DNA from: Ypsolopha sequella
Lineage: Eukaryota; Arthropoda; Insecta; Lepidoptera; Ypsolophidae
DNA: 64,000 nucleotides
Reading direction: 5' to 3'
NCBI GenBank assembly: GCA_934047225.1
Contig: OW203991.1
Coordinates: forward strand, 6,262,001-6,326,000
The translations under genes were made by a program, and so were the position numbers. Of the stretch, positions 43,501 through 52,945 are shown one piece after another; position 1 is the first letter of the stretch, and each line of letters opens with the position of its first letter. The notes under the pieces were generated by a model. It was not told the origin of the DNA. It saw nothing but the letters and a program-made list of their open reading frames with translations, and searched no databases.

Positions 43501-46500
43501 TCCCAGCCTGGCTTGAATAGACTCGATTAATGAATTAACCCAAGGATTTACACTAGCCCCATGTTTTATAGGACAACAGGAACCATTGCATATCTAAGAG
43601 TAGACCGGGGGCACTGTAATGGTAGGGAAGACCGTGCCTTCAGGATGTGGATAGGATAGTAGAAAATACCGGATTATCATCCGTTGTAATTATCTATTTA
43701 CTGTTTAATATGTGTAATGCTGTGTAAAAGTACACTCAATAAGCTAGGAGAAAAAACTGAAACAATAGTAGCCTGGGTCCCAGGACATCAAGGAGTTGAA
43801 GGTAATGAAAAAGCAGACGAATTAGCTAGAGAAGGTGCAGAGGATAGGTTCATTGGACCTGAACCTAGGCTCCCTATTCCGGCAAACGTCACTAATAAGG
43901 TAATAAGCCGTCTGGCTTCAGCAGAATCAGCAGATGAATGGAGGAACATTGAGGGCTGTCGACAGTCGAAAATGTTTCTCTCGACTATCGTCTACAAAAA
44001 AGTAAGGTACACTCTTAATCTAAGTAGAATCAATCTAGGTACGTTGGTGGGTATTCTAACTGGCCACTGTAGGCTGAACAGACATCTGTCAATAATGAAG
44101 CTACAGGAGGACTCCTCTTGCCCGCACTGCGGCGAGGAGGAAACGAGTAAGCACTACTTAGGTGAATGCTTTATATATTCTAGCCTAAGATGGGAAGTAT
44201 TTGGTAATGATCACATTAAAGAAGAAGACCTCAAGTACCTTGGGTACTCAGACATATTAAGATATATTAAGAGAAGTGGAAGATTTGAGGAGGGAATGCA
44301 ACTGGGACAATAGGATACCAAAGCTCCAAGCAATGGGAACTGGATGGAATAGCTCCAACTGGAGAGCCGACCATCCGCCTGTGCCCAGCAGGCGTCCCAC
44401 CTCTAAATCATCATCATACTGTTTAATATTTAGTTACTTATAAGCTTGTATCTATTTAATTATCATTTTATCATCTTTTCCGGCACTACCCTAATTTATC
44501 CACATCACCAAAGGTAAACTGGAACTAATTAGCATTAAGTTCGCCTTGTGTACTATATTTATAAGTACAATAAAGATTTCTTTATTATTTTATTTTATTA
44601 ATTAAGAGTAGATAATAGTATTTTATAAAACTGGCCCATAAAGAGGTTATTAAAACACGATTGTGAGTTTAAAAACCAAGAGGTAAGTGTATTGTATTGT
44701 ATTTATTATTGAGACTGTAATGATAAAAAATTACAATATGCACTATTTTTGAGTTCATAATCAGGATTTTACGATATGAGTGTAGATAAAACATATCATA
44801 GTTATTGCTATCAAGTGGTCTCATTGCTCTTTTTATAAACAAATAGCGACAAAAATAATTCGCCAATGATAAGATAATTTGTAACGAAACATGTACAAGA
44901 AAATTAATACATGTACATTTATTATTTTATTACATATATTTTTATAACATTAAATTTGTTTCGTAAAAAGTGTATTATGTATACCTACCTTACAAAATAA
45001 ACAATTTGAATTATTTATTACTCTTTATTCATTTGTATTTTTTATTTTAAACTCATTTTATTAATATATTAAAGCCGATTCTGAAGGCTTTAATTTTAGT
45101 TTTAGTGCTGTCAAAACTAAATTTTCTTAAATACAAAATAGTCCTTAATAGTTGGGATTAGAAGCTAAATTTCTTTGGAATAATTTAAACTTTGACAGCA
45201 CTAAAACTAAAATTAAAGCCTTCAGAATTGGCTTTACTAAATACCTAACTAAAAAATTTAAACTATATACTAATTAAAAATATGTTAAATTAAGATAGAT
45301 CGTTGCCGCTGGGGAGAGTACCCAAGAGACTGGCTGCGTTACCTCGTTGAATCGATAGACTAACCCTCTGGCCGAGGTAAGCTCCGGCTCAGTGCATGTT
45401 ATAATTAATATCTAGCCGCCGTCATAAATTAACCACTTACAGAATGTTTACTACGAATAACTAGCGAAAACAGGCGCACGCACACATAGACGCGTACGTA
45501 CGACGATCTCGAAGATACTCGGGTATTCACCCAATACGAAATTCTGTCGAGATCATCATACGTACGCGTCTATGCATGTGTGCGTCTGTTTTCGCTCCGT
45601 CGTCGAGTCGGCCTTCTGGTTGTATGTATTTTGTGCCGCCGTGCTCCGTTCATTAATACACAATACACACTTCGTCAAAGTGTTTTCCTATAAAGCAGGG
45701 GTCGGCAACCGGCATGATAACTATATTTGGTAGTACATATTTGTGTGAGCAAACAGTTTCCATTCTGAACTATCTAAAAAGTAAGCATTGTTCTCGGTTA
45801 AATGTTGCACATTTAGACGCAATACTGCACAAAATGCGGCCCTCGCTGACCCTCTGGTAGCATTTGGGGCCCTCCTATATAATAAGGTTACCGACCCCTG
45901 CTTTAGAGATTCACAAACTGCAATTTGCGAAAAGTTACTACGTGCGGATGCTCAGTTATAGTTCAGGAAATTTAATTTGCACCGATTCGCCTGTTAAGTG
46001 AAGGTGCATGCCCGACCGGGGATCGAACCTGGATCTCAAGATTAAGAGGCCAGCGTTATACTCCTGAGCTATACTGCCGCTTTTTTCTACTTCCGATACA
46101 TTTACAAAAATGACTTACAACTTTCTTTCCGAATATAAAGGGGAAGCTGGTAGAGAAGGCGGGCGCAGCTTCGATGGAGGGGAAGGTAATCTTGCCGATG
46201 ACGTCAGCGTCCCCGAAACCGAAGATGGACTTGGCCTGGTTGTAATTGACGCACTTCTGGATACGGACCATGTTTTGGTAGAATTGAGGGCATTGACTGG
46301 AAATAGAGGGAGTTATTGAGAAATCATTAGGAGCGGTTTCGCAGCCGGATTGTGAAAAACCCGCTTTTTTTAAATTAATCGAAACAGAACACTTAAATTC
46401 CAAATTCACTCAATAGTTATTTAAAAAAACCTTATTACCTATGTATTGTGTATATGTTTAATGTTTTATGTTTAATGTTTCTTTCAAAATTTCATTACAT

Positions 46501-49500
46501 GGAATAAATTATTTTTCTTACATAACTTTTTTTTCTTAGAACCCGTTTATTTTTATTAAATTTTATTCCGTTAAACAACGATTCAACGCAAGTAAAGTCG
46601 TGGAATTAAGGATATAGCGATGATGAACGAACCCTTATATTTGTTTTTGTTACATTTTTGTACCGTTTTATTTTTGTTACAATTTTGTTACCTACAAAAA
46701 TTTCGAGAACAACCCGTATGTTGCCATCGCAAAGTTTTCAGTGGTTTCTGTATATTAGAATTTCAAAATATTTTTTCAAATTTCATGTAAGAATTATGAA
46801 TTTTAGTGTTCTGTTTCGGTTAAGAGCGGTTTCGCAGCCGCATTGTGAAAAACCCGCCTTTTGCTAATTAATCGAAACAGAACACTTAAATTCAAAATTC
46901 ACTCAATAGTTATTCAACAAAAGCTTATTACCTATATATTGTGTATGTTGCCAACACAAAGTTTCCATTAGTTTCTGTAAATAAGAATTTTAAAATTTCG
47001 AATTAAATAAAATTTGAAACTCTAATTTACAGAAACCAATGGAAACTTTGCGATAGCAATATACAACACATAGTTAAATTAGGTAATAAGGCTTTGTTGA
47101 ATAAATATTGAGTGAATTATGAATTTAAGTGTTCTATTTCTATTATTTACAATAAGGCGGGTTTTTCACAATAAGGCTGCGAAAACACACTTAATTAGCA
47201 AAAGGCGGGTTTTTACACAATCCGGCTGCGAAATCGCTCTATAGGAGGTCTGCAGCTTCAGAAGGCACATTAAATTATTGGTCCATGTTTGTGTCCAGAG
47301 AACGGGAATAGGGCTCGTCGTCATTTTAAGCGTGTGCAATTTAGTTTTTAGGGTTCCGTAGTCAACAACAACAACGCCTGGAAGACAAGCATGAGTATAT
47401 ATGTATGTATGAATGTATTTATGTATCAAACAAAAAGCCCCCTTCTACAATAATTAAGTCCGCATATTGTGACGGGCAACTACGGAACCCTACACTGCGC
47501 GTGGCCCGACAAGCAAATGGCCGGCACAACGGCCGGTGTTTTTGGAAATAAGGTATTATTTTTATTGAAATGTCTGCAGGTAGTTACCCGATGAAATCCA
47601 AGTCATTGAATATGAAGGTCTTCTCAGGATCAAAGCCGACAGCTATGATGTCCTTAGCGTTGATGTGGGCCATCTTGATTGCATCTTCGACCTTGATGTC
47701 GCGCCACAAAGCCTTCTCGTCGTCTGTCAGTTGGATGATCAGGGGCACGTCGAAAACGTCTTGGAGCCATCTACAGTGAAACATTCGAATTCAGTCTTTA
47801 TTTTCTGCTCGGTAGCATTGGGTGGGTATTTGGGATATCTTCAAGTGATATCACTAAAATTAGTGAATATTCATAATATTTCGTCGAGGGCCAAATGTCA
47901 TTCTGTACCAATATGCTAAAAGCTCAACAGTACGTGAGTTAAGCCTAGGACGTATTTTGCGAATGTACCTCGACAGATTAATACCTCGCCTGCTTTCATA
48001 GTTCCACTTTCTGGACGAGTGCGCTTCATCTAGGTTTCAACGTCAGTTTTCATGAGGTGTGGTAGTCTAAATTCTAAATTCTAAATTCGTAGTGAGGGCG
48101 ATGAGTACTGCACTGACTTTCGTGAGTAATGCGCATTTACCCCCGAAAGTTGCTAATGCCAAAAAAAAAATGAAGACACCAAGGCTAATAGTGTAAATCT
48201 GTTTTTGATAGAACTCTAAAAATGGCTTCCAAATTAACACTGACTTAGTGAACATAAAAGGAATCATGTGTCCAATGTGCAGGCTCTCCGATGATGGGCC
48301 TCTGCCGGTGTACAAGTAGAAGGGCTTGCCGGCTTCTTTTAGGTTGAGGATACTGTGCAGATCTCGGTGTGAGAAGAATATACCTCGCCGAAGCAAGTGA
48401 TGCGCTGGGAAATAAAAATACTATATATTTTCATATAAAAGTGGTGACGATTGGTAATTTATTGATATCTCTTCTCTATGTATATAAAATGCATGTCTGC
48501 CTGATTTGCTTATAATTCAAGATGAGAATATTTCTGAATAAATAAATGTTGTCTTCGGATTTACACTGTGTTACTACAAAACGGTCTTTAACTTTAGACA
48601 GTGTTTAAATCTGTTGTTGTCGCCTGTTCTTTCATATTGTAAAAAAGTGACAGCAACAGATTTGAACACTGTCTAAAGTTAAACACCGTTTTGTAGTAAC
48701 ACCGACAATGTTTTATAATCTCCTTTTATAAACTGACAATCTGCATAATGGTAAAATCTTGGGAATCTTGAAAATCACTTTGAGCCATGTTTATGTAGCT
48801 GTCTAAAGTTAAACACCGTTTTGTAGTAACACCGACAATGTTTTATAATCTACTTTTATAAACTGACAATCTGCATAATGGTAAAATCTTGGGAATCTTG
48901 AAAATCACTTTGAGCCATGTTTATGTAGCTGTCTAAAGTTAAACACCGTTTTGTAGTAACACCGACAATGTTTTATAATCTACTTTTATAAACTGACAAT
49001 CTGCATATGGTAAAATCTTGGGAATCTTGAAAATCACTTTGAGCCATGTTTATGTAGTTGGTCTATGCTTACCCTTGTGTCCGGTTACTTTTTCAAACCT
49101 AGCAATAAGTTCATCATCAATCTTGCTACTGCCAAACTTTTCTAGAAAACAGAAAACATGGTATTTATATTATATGTACTGGGTGTTTAGATGATGTTGC
49201 GCAATCCGAAAATTGGCGATAGTACTCATCCATACAAACCAGTGGTGTGCACAGAACTTTTTTCCCGAAAAGCAATCAGAAGGTCAAGTACGACAATAAA
49301 AAAAAAATTTAAAAATTTAAATAACACTTTGAAAAAAAAAAGTTTGTATGAAAATGTTCACTCTATGAAAGGCAGTGCCTACTCTGGCGTCATACAAACT
49401 TTTTTTTTTTCAAAGTGTTATTTAAATTTTTTCATATTGTTTTTGTTGTGGTACTTGACCTTCTGATTGCTTTTCCGGAAAAAAGTTCTGTGCACGCCAC

Positions 49501-50183
49501 TGATACAAACAACTTTTGCTATGGAACCAACCCTCAAATTGTGAAAAACAAATCAGCTGTTCAATAGAAAAGTTACATATCTACTCAACTAAAATGTATG
49601 AAGCCACAGATATTTTGTCACGATTTCTTGTTTTTTTTTTCACAATATGTTTTTCTTATGGATGAGTACTATCACCAGCTTCCGGCTTCCGCGACATCAT
49701 CTCCATCATCCTGTACACTCTTACCCTGTTACAACTCTAATTTCATAAATAATACTTTTTATTATATTCATAGCCATTCTATTTATTACTCAAAACCACT
49801 AAGAAGAAACATAATTACGTTCTAATACCGCATAAGTTAAAATATTGATTATTGCCTGTCTGATTTTTTTTCTGACTTATTCAGATATGAGAGGCGGAAC
49901 ATGTTAGGTTTATATATAAATACATTTGAGGAGCCGAGCAACGTGGAGTGTAGTGAGGCGACAAAGGGCGAAGGCAGATGAGCTCAATTCTATGATGTGC
50001 TGATGACAGATATAGCACTAATAAACAACAATAAATAGGAATAACGAGTTGCTTACTGATAAGTTTGTCATAGTCAAACCCCTTTGCTGATTTACTGGTA
50101 ACTGTCCATGGATCCACCACATCCTCATCCTCGTCATTCACTGCTAATTCTTCAAGCTTTTCTATGTTATTAGACTCAGTCAT
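31523..50183 (-). CDS. WARS1: tryptophan--tRNA ligase, cytoplasmic, 408 aa, eight coding exons
   Basis: Charges tRNA-Trp with tryptophan in the cytosol; class I synthetase. Coding exons on the minus strand: 50183-50057, 49141-49073, 48404-48245, 47770-47588, 46296-46119, 42058-41852, 38241-38110, 31693-31523. Every junction keeps phase with GT/AG sites. The N-terminus is acidic, then FVDPW-like DPWTVTS, then KFGSSKID. The ATP-binding HIGH-type motif is LHIGHM (107-112). The KMSKS loop is KMSAS (286-290), typical of eukaryotic TrpRS. FSGG, EDDDRL and a C-terminal RKLKYS motif also fit. At 408 aa it lacks the N-terminal WHEP domain of the vertebrate enzyme. Introns 5, 6 and 7 (4.1, 3.6 and 6.4 kb) are swollen by repeats. 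The start is the only ATG before the acidic leader. Confidence 0.95.
31781..31806. repeat. (ATA)n microsatellite
   Basis: Eight or so AAT units in intron 7 of the tryptophan--tRNA ligase gene, about 90 bases from the last exon's acceptor. Confidence 0.75.
32580..32762 (+). repeat. tRNA-derived SINE, partial
   Basis: Begins inside a tRNA-like head (B-box-like ggttcgatcccc) and continues into a body (gtgtttttcggaatttatgt ... gtaaggaaacctgcatgccc). Body pieces recur near 34177-34225 and inverted near 22335-22380. It lies in intron 7 of the synthetase gene. Confidence 0.6.
32978..33694. mobile_element. TTAA-flanked MITE containing another MITE
   Basis: TTAAGCTTCCATTGATTTCT at the left mirrors agaaatcaatggaagcttaa at the right. 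It splits the left arm of the larger unit at caaactgTTAA. The right arm of that unit has the uninterrupted site (cagtttg preceded by ccttaa near 37533-37541), which proves an insertion with TTAA duplication. Confidence 0.8.
33173..33566. mobile_element. innermost TTAA-flanked MITE
   Basis: TTAAGGTGGTAACAGAGGAT mirrors atcctctgttaccaccttaa, with further pairing inward (ttggaccgagatc, atggcgatttgcgcaaatt). It is nested inside 32978-33694, giving three levels of insertion. Confidence 0.8.
33695..34964. other. intron 7 sequence, repeat-derived
   Basis: A SINE-body fragment is near 34177-34225. The phrase gcagatttttac occurs at about 34030 and 34820 in similar contexts, and ggataa/ttatcc repeats occur near 34845-34875. 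No exon is recognised. Confidence 0.4.
35389..36273. mobile_element. hAT-like element with TATCCGG subrepeats at both ends
   Basis: Ends agagatgaaacggatatccg and its inverse (tatccgtttcatctct) enclose an 880-bp unit. Beside each end lie many short tatccgg/ccggata repeats (35396-35500 and 36167-36240), a pattern of binding-site arrays in hAT-type elements. Flanking tttcgg on both sides could be the remains of a target duplication. It has split a family D repeat spanning about 34965-36573. Confidence 0.55.
36597..36899. repeat. two tandem 152-bp copies
   Basis: The unit starting cagggatttcttaaaatatt occurs at 36597 and again at 36749, virtually unchanged, ending gtgcgagcggga. A recent local duplication within synthetase intron 7. 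Confidence 0.85.
37940..38078. repeat. short inverted-ended repeat, family H copy 2
   Basis: Related to 18610-18748; ends tctaaaaaggc and gcctttttaa. It ends about 30 bases past the donor side of synthetase exon 7 (exon edge 38110). Confidence 0.65.
38267..39092. repeat. MITE-like element, family J copy 2, with a fold-back inserted
   Basis: Outer ends ggtttttacatatgaaattg and caatttcataggtaaagcct match the family at 23307 and 59140. It lies about 25 bases upstream of the exon 7 acceptor. Its body is interrupted by the fold-back at 38331-38698. Confidence 0.65.
38331..38698. repeat. 368-bp near-perfect fold-back
   Basis: Left arm atattaaataaaacttcttg ... ctaccggtttcgtcgtttta; the right arm is its inverse to the last bases, with a loop near 38500-38530. 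It would form a very long hairpin in the pre-mRNA of the synthetase gene. Confidence 0.85.
39222..39509. mobile_element. hAT-type MITE with perfect 8-bp target duplication
   Basis: 288 bp, ends CAGTGTTTCTTAACC and GGTTAAGAAACGCTG, flanked by ctctagta at 39214-39221 and 39510-39517. An 8-bp duplication and CA...TG ends are hAT hallmarks. No coding capacity. Synthetase intron 6. Confidence 0.85.
39972..40354 (+). repeat. interspersed repeat, family C copy 1
   Basis: Starts atagtagtttaagctacaag and ends near gagcacatgcattgaaa. It is directly followed by a second copy. Further copies are at 56702-57032 and 63085-63468. It includes aataataataaagccctagg; class unknown. Confidence 0.75.
40355..41070 (+). 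repeat. family C copy 2, split by a LINE tail
   Basis: A tandem neighbour of copy 1. It runs to gatgcataaaa near 40715, resumes at aaaaagtgggcctttacgag near 41026, and carries a 300-bp insertion between. Confidence 0.7.
40713..41028 (+). mobile_element. 5'-truncated LINE 3' end
   Basis: Inserted into family C copy 2. It begins in a GC-richer part (gtgctgggggctcggttggt) and ends in (gaattt)n then aataaaa. A short ataaaa on both sides may be the target duplication. A related 3' tail lies at 44886-45013 and an inverted one near 61805-61965. Confidence 0.6.
41176..41524 (-). repeat. (GATG)n-tailed retroposon, family B copy 3
   Basis: Inverted copy with its tail at 41176-41190. Its 5' end is cut at about 41524, before the stretch that copies 1 and 2 still carry. 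Synthetase intron 6. Confidence 0.75.
41560..41780. repeat. repeat shared with 42505-42725
   Basis: Both stretches contain a cacgagtgtcccaatgt-like block followed by ctttatctacgaccatcaaa and a ctcgt-atgatac block. They lie on either side of synthetase exon 6 and are diverged direct copies. Confidence 0.5.
42405..42430. repeat. (TA)n microsatellite
   Basis: About thirteen TA units in synthetase intron 5. Confidence 0.85.
43239..43365. repeat. 127-bp fold-back
   Basis: Left arm cattataatatatataatcg, then ggtctaccgcgatcaattt; the right arm is its inverse. The loop is near 43285-43310. MITE-like. Confidence 0.8.
43705..44405 (+). pseudogene. RNase H and C-terminal end of an I-group LINE, 5'-truncated
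   Basis: An open frame (43717-44313) starts inside an RNase H domain: [20 protein letters not shown], the last helix with its catalytic Asp. It continues to a Cys/His cluster (CPHCGEEE then HYLGEC). This arrangement is typical of RNase H-bearing LINEs (I/LOA/R1 groups). Endonuclease and reverse transcriptase are missing, so it is a dead-on-arrival copy in synthetase intron 5, antisense to the gene. A short 3' UTR ends in tcatcatcat near 44405. Confidence 0.75.
44886..45013 (+). repeat. LINE 3' tail fragment
   Basis: Matches the end of the insertion at 40713-41028 (catgtacatttattatttta, gtaaaaagtgtat, aaaataaac-atttgaatt). Confidence 0.55.
45070..45236. repeat. fold-back, family K copy 1
   Basis: Left arm taaagccgattctgaaggct, then ttagtgctgtcaaa; the right arm is its inverse. 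A second copy is at 56516-56682 in spastin intron 2. Confidence 0.8.
45463..45596. repeat. 134-bp fold-back
   Basis: Left arm agcgaaaacaggcgcacgca, then cgcgtacgtacga; the right arm is the inverse, ending tgcgtctgttttcgct. Confidence 0.75.
45696..45900. mobile_element. hAT-type MITE
   Basis: 205 bp with ends CAGGGGTCGGCAACC and GGTTACCGACCCCTG. Flanking 8-mers ctataaag and ctttagag agree at six of eight places, a decayed target duplication. No coding capacity. Confidence 0.75.
46010..46082 (-). repeat. tRNA-like SINE head
   Basis: Read on the minus strand it has an A-box-like tagctcaggagta and a B box ggttcgatcccc with a clover-like T arm. The presumed acceptor ends do not pair, so it is a SINE head rather than a tRNA gene. 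It ends about 35 bases past synthetase exon 5. Confidence 0.6.
46329..47245. repeat. cluster of inverted repeats beside synthetase exon 5
   Basis: The end unit gagcggtttcgcagccg-attgtgaaaaacccgc occurs at about 46329 and 46823 in one orientation and at about 47155-47185 and 47200-47245 in the other. Between them are paired blocks such as aaacagaacacttaaatt and its inverse. It starts about 30 bases upstream of the exon 5 acceptor. Confidence 0.65.
48568..48703. repeat. 136-bp fold-back, family L copy 1
   Basis: gtgttactacaaaacggt pairs with the inverse at the right end (accgttttgtagtaacac). A second copy is at 54524-54660 in spastin. Confidence 0.8.
48671..49058. repeat. three tandem 130-bp units
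   Basis: Units start gtctaaagttaaacaccg at 48671, 48801 and 48931. The first begins inside the right arm of the fold-back, so the duplicated unit includes half of it. The array ends 14 bases from the donor of synthetase exon 2 (exon edge 49073). Confidence 0.9.
49206..49675. repeat. nested fold-backs in synthetase intron 1
   Basis: The outer pair is gatagtactcatccata and its inverse near 49660. The inner pair runs from cagtggtgtgcacagaactt (about 49240) to aagttctgtgcacgccactg (about 49502), with a central (t)n/(a)n stem. Confidence 0.7.
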
Positions 50184-50297
50184 GTTGGTACTCTATAAAT
50201 CAAACAATATCTGATGAATGCTCTTGTAATTCTTTCAGTTTGAGGAAGAAATATGGACCTTAAAGGTTATGAATATGAGAGTGAATGTTTACTTACA
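50184..50297 (-). other. 5' UTR intron of tryptophan--tRNA ligase, candidate
   Basis: A 104-base intron (50193-50296) fits a good donor (aat|gtaagt) and acceptor (tttatag), placing nine bases of 5' UTR before the ATG. The upstream UTR exon would hold a 60-codon open frame starting at 50487, which could act as an upstream ORF. Confidence 0.45.
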
Positions 50298-50654
50298 TTT
50301 CCTGCTAAATTTTGAGTGAATAACTATAAAAAAATATTAAGTGCCTTTGAAAGTACAACCCTGTAAGCAGCTGATGCAATTTTGTCTGAAAATTCAACAG
50401 AAAGAAAAGCTCAGAAAATGAGAAAACTTTCAAATTTTTCAGCGCAGGTGTTTCAAAATCAATTTGGAACACGTCATCATCTGTCAATTTTCGTTTACAA
50501 AAAGAAAGAACGCAGGACCTCTGTCAAAAAGTGATTTCGGAACGCTATAGTTAGGGTGATTTCAGTATGTTACCGGCACGCGGCGGCGGGTGGTGACTAG
50601 CGATATGGGTCAACTCGCATTTTTCTCAATTCGAGTATGTAACTCGAGTTGAAA

Positions 50655-51077
50655 TTAAGGACTATACCCTCAAAATGGACACTTTTTGAAGTTATTTATC
50701 TGCTGTTCAAAAGAAGTCCCAAGTTAAATAAATTAGTATACCAATTTTGGAACGTTTTTCTGGATTTTGGTCTATCAGAAACGCGATTGGAGAAATTTCA
50801 CTCGATAGAAATAATTATTGAAATGAGGTCTAAACTTACACTATTTTTGATATTCTGACAAATTGGGATAGCATACAGACTTCAGAAATATTTATTTACA
50901 TGGGTTTTAACAATGCCTAAATTACTGGTTATGGAAATTTTCAAAGCTATTTTAGTTAATTTAGTATTAATTTAAAACCGACTTTTTGTCAATTTTTCCC
51001 GATTCCGTCCCTCTCGCACTGCGGTTCTTTCCACCTGGAGTAATGGGGACCTTTGCACGGACGATATATCACCTTAA
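50655..51077 (-). mobile_element. TTAA-flanked MITE
   Basis: Ends TTAAGGACTATACCC and its partner gatatatcaccttaa. The interior is an inverted relative of 26855-27276 (ctggagtaatggggaccttt). It lies within a larger tcaactcg/actcgagtt-rich stretch at about 50596-51335, itself repeat-like. Confidence 0.65.
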
Positions 51078-51531
51078 TGACAGCTCGAGGTGACTAAAAA
51101 GTCGTGGAAGTCGAGAGTGAACGCAACGTTACGTATGAATTCATCAATGGCAGCGAGCTGACTGACGCTCGGCTGCACAAGCGATTCACGACTCGCTAGA
51201 AGCTTGTGAGTCACCGTCATCAGCGACGACTGAATTGAACTCAGACCAGTTGTCAAGAAGGCAACTCGGGTTGACTCGGTTCTAAGTCAACTCGAGTTAC
51301 TCGAGTTAAATGACTCAACTCACCCATCACGGTGCCGTGTATACGCTCTTAAAAAAAGTTTAAAGATTTAGGTATTTATTTATTTCTTTCTTAGGGAAAA
51401 CTATCATTATCGTTACAGGAACTTAAACCTAATGCGATAGAGCAGTAAATACATCAATCAAAATATAAACACAGAAGAAAGAAAACAATATTCTTTTACA
51501 AATTAGAAGCACACAATATACACAGACTGAC

Positions 51532-51654
51532 CTTTGTGAACCCGTCCAATGAACATGAGAAGATGTCTGTGCGCAGCGCGTGGATGAACGGTGGATGAAA
51601 AAAGATGATTTTGTACGACGAGTAATCCTCAAAGACATTGTAAAGATAACTAGA
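51532..51654 (-). other. exon-like open frame, origin unknown
   Basis: A 123-base stretch bounded by a good acceptor (cactgcacag) and donor (aag|gtcagt) reads as 41 codons: YNVFEDYSSYKIIFFH, then a Pro-Pro-Phe-Ile-His stretch, then DIFSCSLDGFTK. The frame stays open about 15 codons further upstream. Its composition looks protein-coding, but I recognise no family, and no partner exon was found. It could be an exon of a fifth gene or a relic of one. Confidence 0.25.
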
Positions 51655-52269
51655 CTGTGCAGTGTGCACTATCCAATGTTGTTCAACAACGGATACATAC
51701 GGTTATCAGATCATGGTGTCTAGACTCCGCGTAGACAAGTTAGACTTAGTGCGGGGTCTGCTGTTATATCAATTATTATGTACCTCTCGCTCAAATGTTA
51801 CAATATTTTAAGTAATAATTCAATAGTCTGTCGCAATACTGTACACTAAACTAACTCTTTTTATGTTTCTAAAGTGGGTATTTTTGTAAATCTGTGTGAA
51901 TATTGTGCTTTGAGAAATAAATATTTTTGTCTTTGTCTTTGTCTTTGTCTTTACTATTTTTCACTTTAAACACCCACGATTCGGTCATAACCCTCAAAAA
52001 ACGTCAAAAATCTTAGGGAAAAATTTGTTGCTAAACGTGATTGTGCAGCCAACTTCAGGCCACCATAAATCACCATAGTATGTACTATATATATTAATTC
52101 AATAGGTAATATATATTATATATTTATACGGTGTGGTCATATTAGTAAAAAAGGGACTTACGGGTGCTTGCGCTTGCGCCCCTCTTGCTTGGCTCGTGTT
52201 TCGTTACATAGTGCACAGTCTAGTTTTATAATCTCTGTATACTATGCTGGCAACGAAAATAAATTAAAA
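51655..52269. other. intergenic, nothing firm
   Basis: Contains a (gtcttt)n simple repeat at about 51928-51952 after an aataaat motif, which looks like a retroposon tail. Otherwise AT-rich. Confidence 0.4.
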
Positions 52270-52560
52270 AACGGCAAAGCGCACGAAGGATCCCGTACCA
52301 TTACATATAAAAACGGCAAAAAAAAAACATTTCTGTTATATCGGAGCCCCCTTAAATATTTATTTTATTCTGTTTTTTAGTATTTATTTTTATAGTGGTA
52401 ACAAAAATACATCATCTGTGAAAATTTCAACTGTCTAACTATAACGGTTCATGAGACACTGCCTAGTGACAGACGGACAGACAGACAGACGGACAGCGGA
52501 GTCTTAGTAATAGGGTCCCGTCGGTTACCCTTTAGGTACGGAACCCTAGAAAGGCAGTGC
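52270..52560 (-). repeat. family D repeat
   Basis: Has the cggacagacagacagacgga and aggtacggaaccct phrases shared with about 8930-9010. Confidence 0.5.
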
Positions 52561-52945
52561 CACTAGCGGTATTTTATTAGAATGTGTTAAAATTATCGCG
52601 CTCAACACACGCGATACAACTGCAATAATGAACTCTGCAACAGGTTGCGGCAGTGGATGTGTGATAAATTGATAATAAACGATCATTTTTTTACCTGTCA
52701 AAATGGCAGATAACCAACAGAGTCACAAACTTAACTGTTGCGGTAGGCCAAACTAAAATGGCTTCTATATTCGCTGTCAGACAGTCTTCGCCACCACCGG
52801 AACAGATAAGTTTGAGGCTTGTATACGAATACGATGCAGAGATCTTGCATCGATGCTTGTCAAAATCATGCGAAAAGGTTATATAATTCTTTGCACACTT
52901 CATCGATGCGGTCAAGCGTGCGTGTTAAACGCTTCAAATGTGCAT
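52561..52945. repeat. family F repeat with an empty TTAA site
   Basis: Related to the stretches at 59800-59883 and 60240-60608: tttttttacctgtcaaaa, ccaccggaaca-ataagttt, cttgtcaaa-tcatgcgaaa. At 52922-52935 it reads gcgtgttaaacgc without interruption, where the copy in spastin has a MITE. Confidence 0.65.

Noticed and set aside
46010..46082. minus-strand tRNA gene with a CTT-like loop
   Set aside because: The presumed acceptor ends do not pair and the anticodon arm does not close; the same B-box context occurs in the SINE at 32580.
48671..49058. CRISPR or satellite array
   Set aside because: Three contiguous 130-bp units without spacers; a local tandem duplication.
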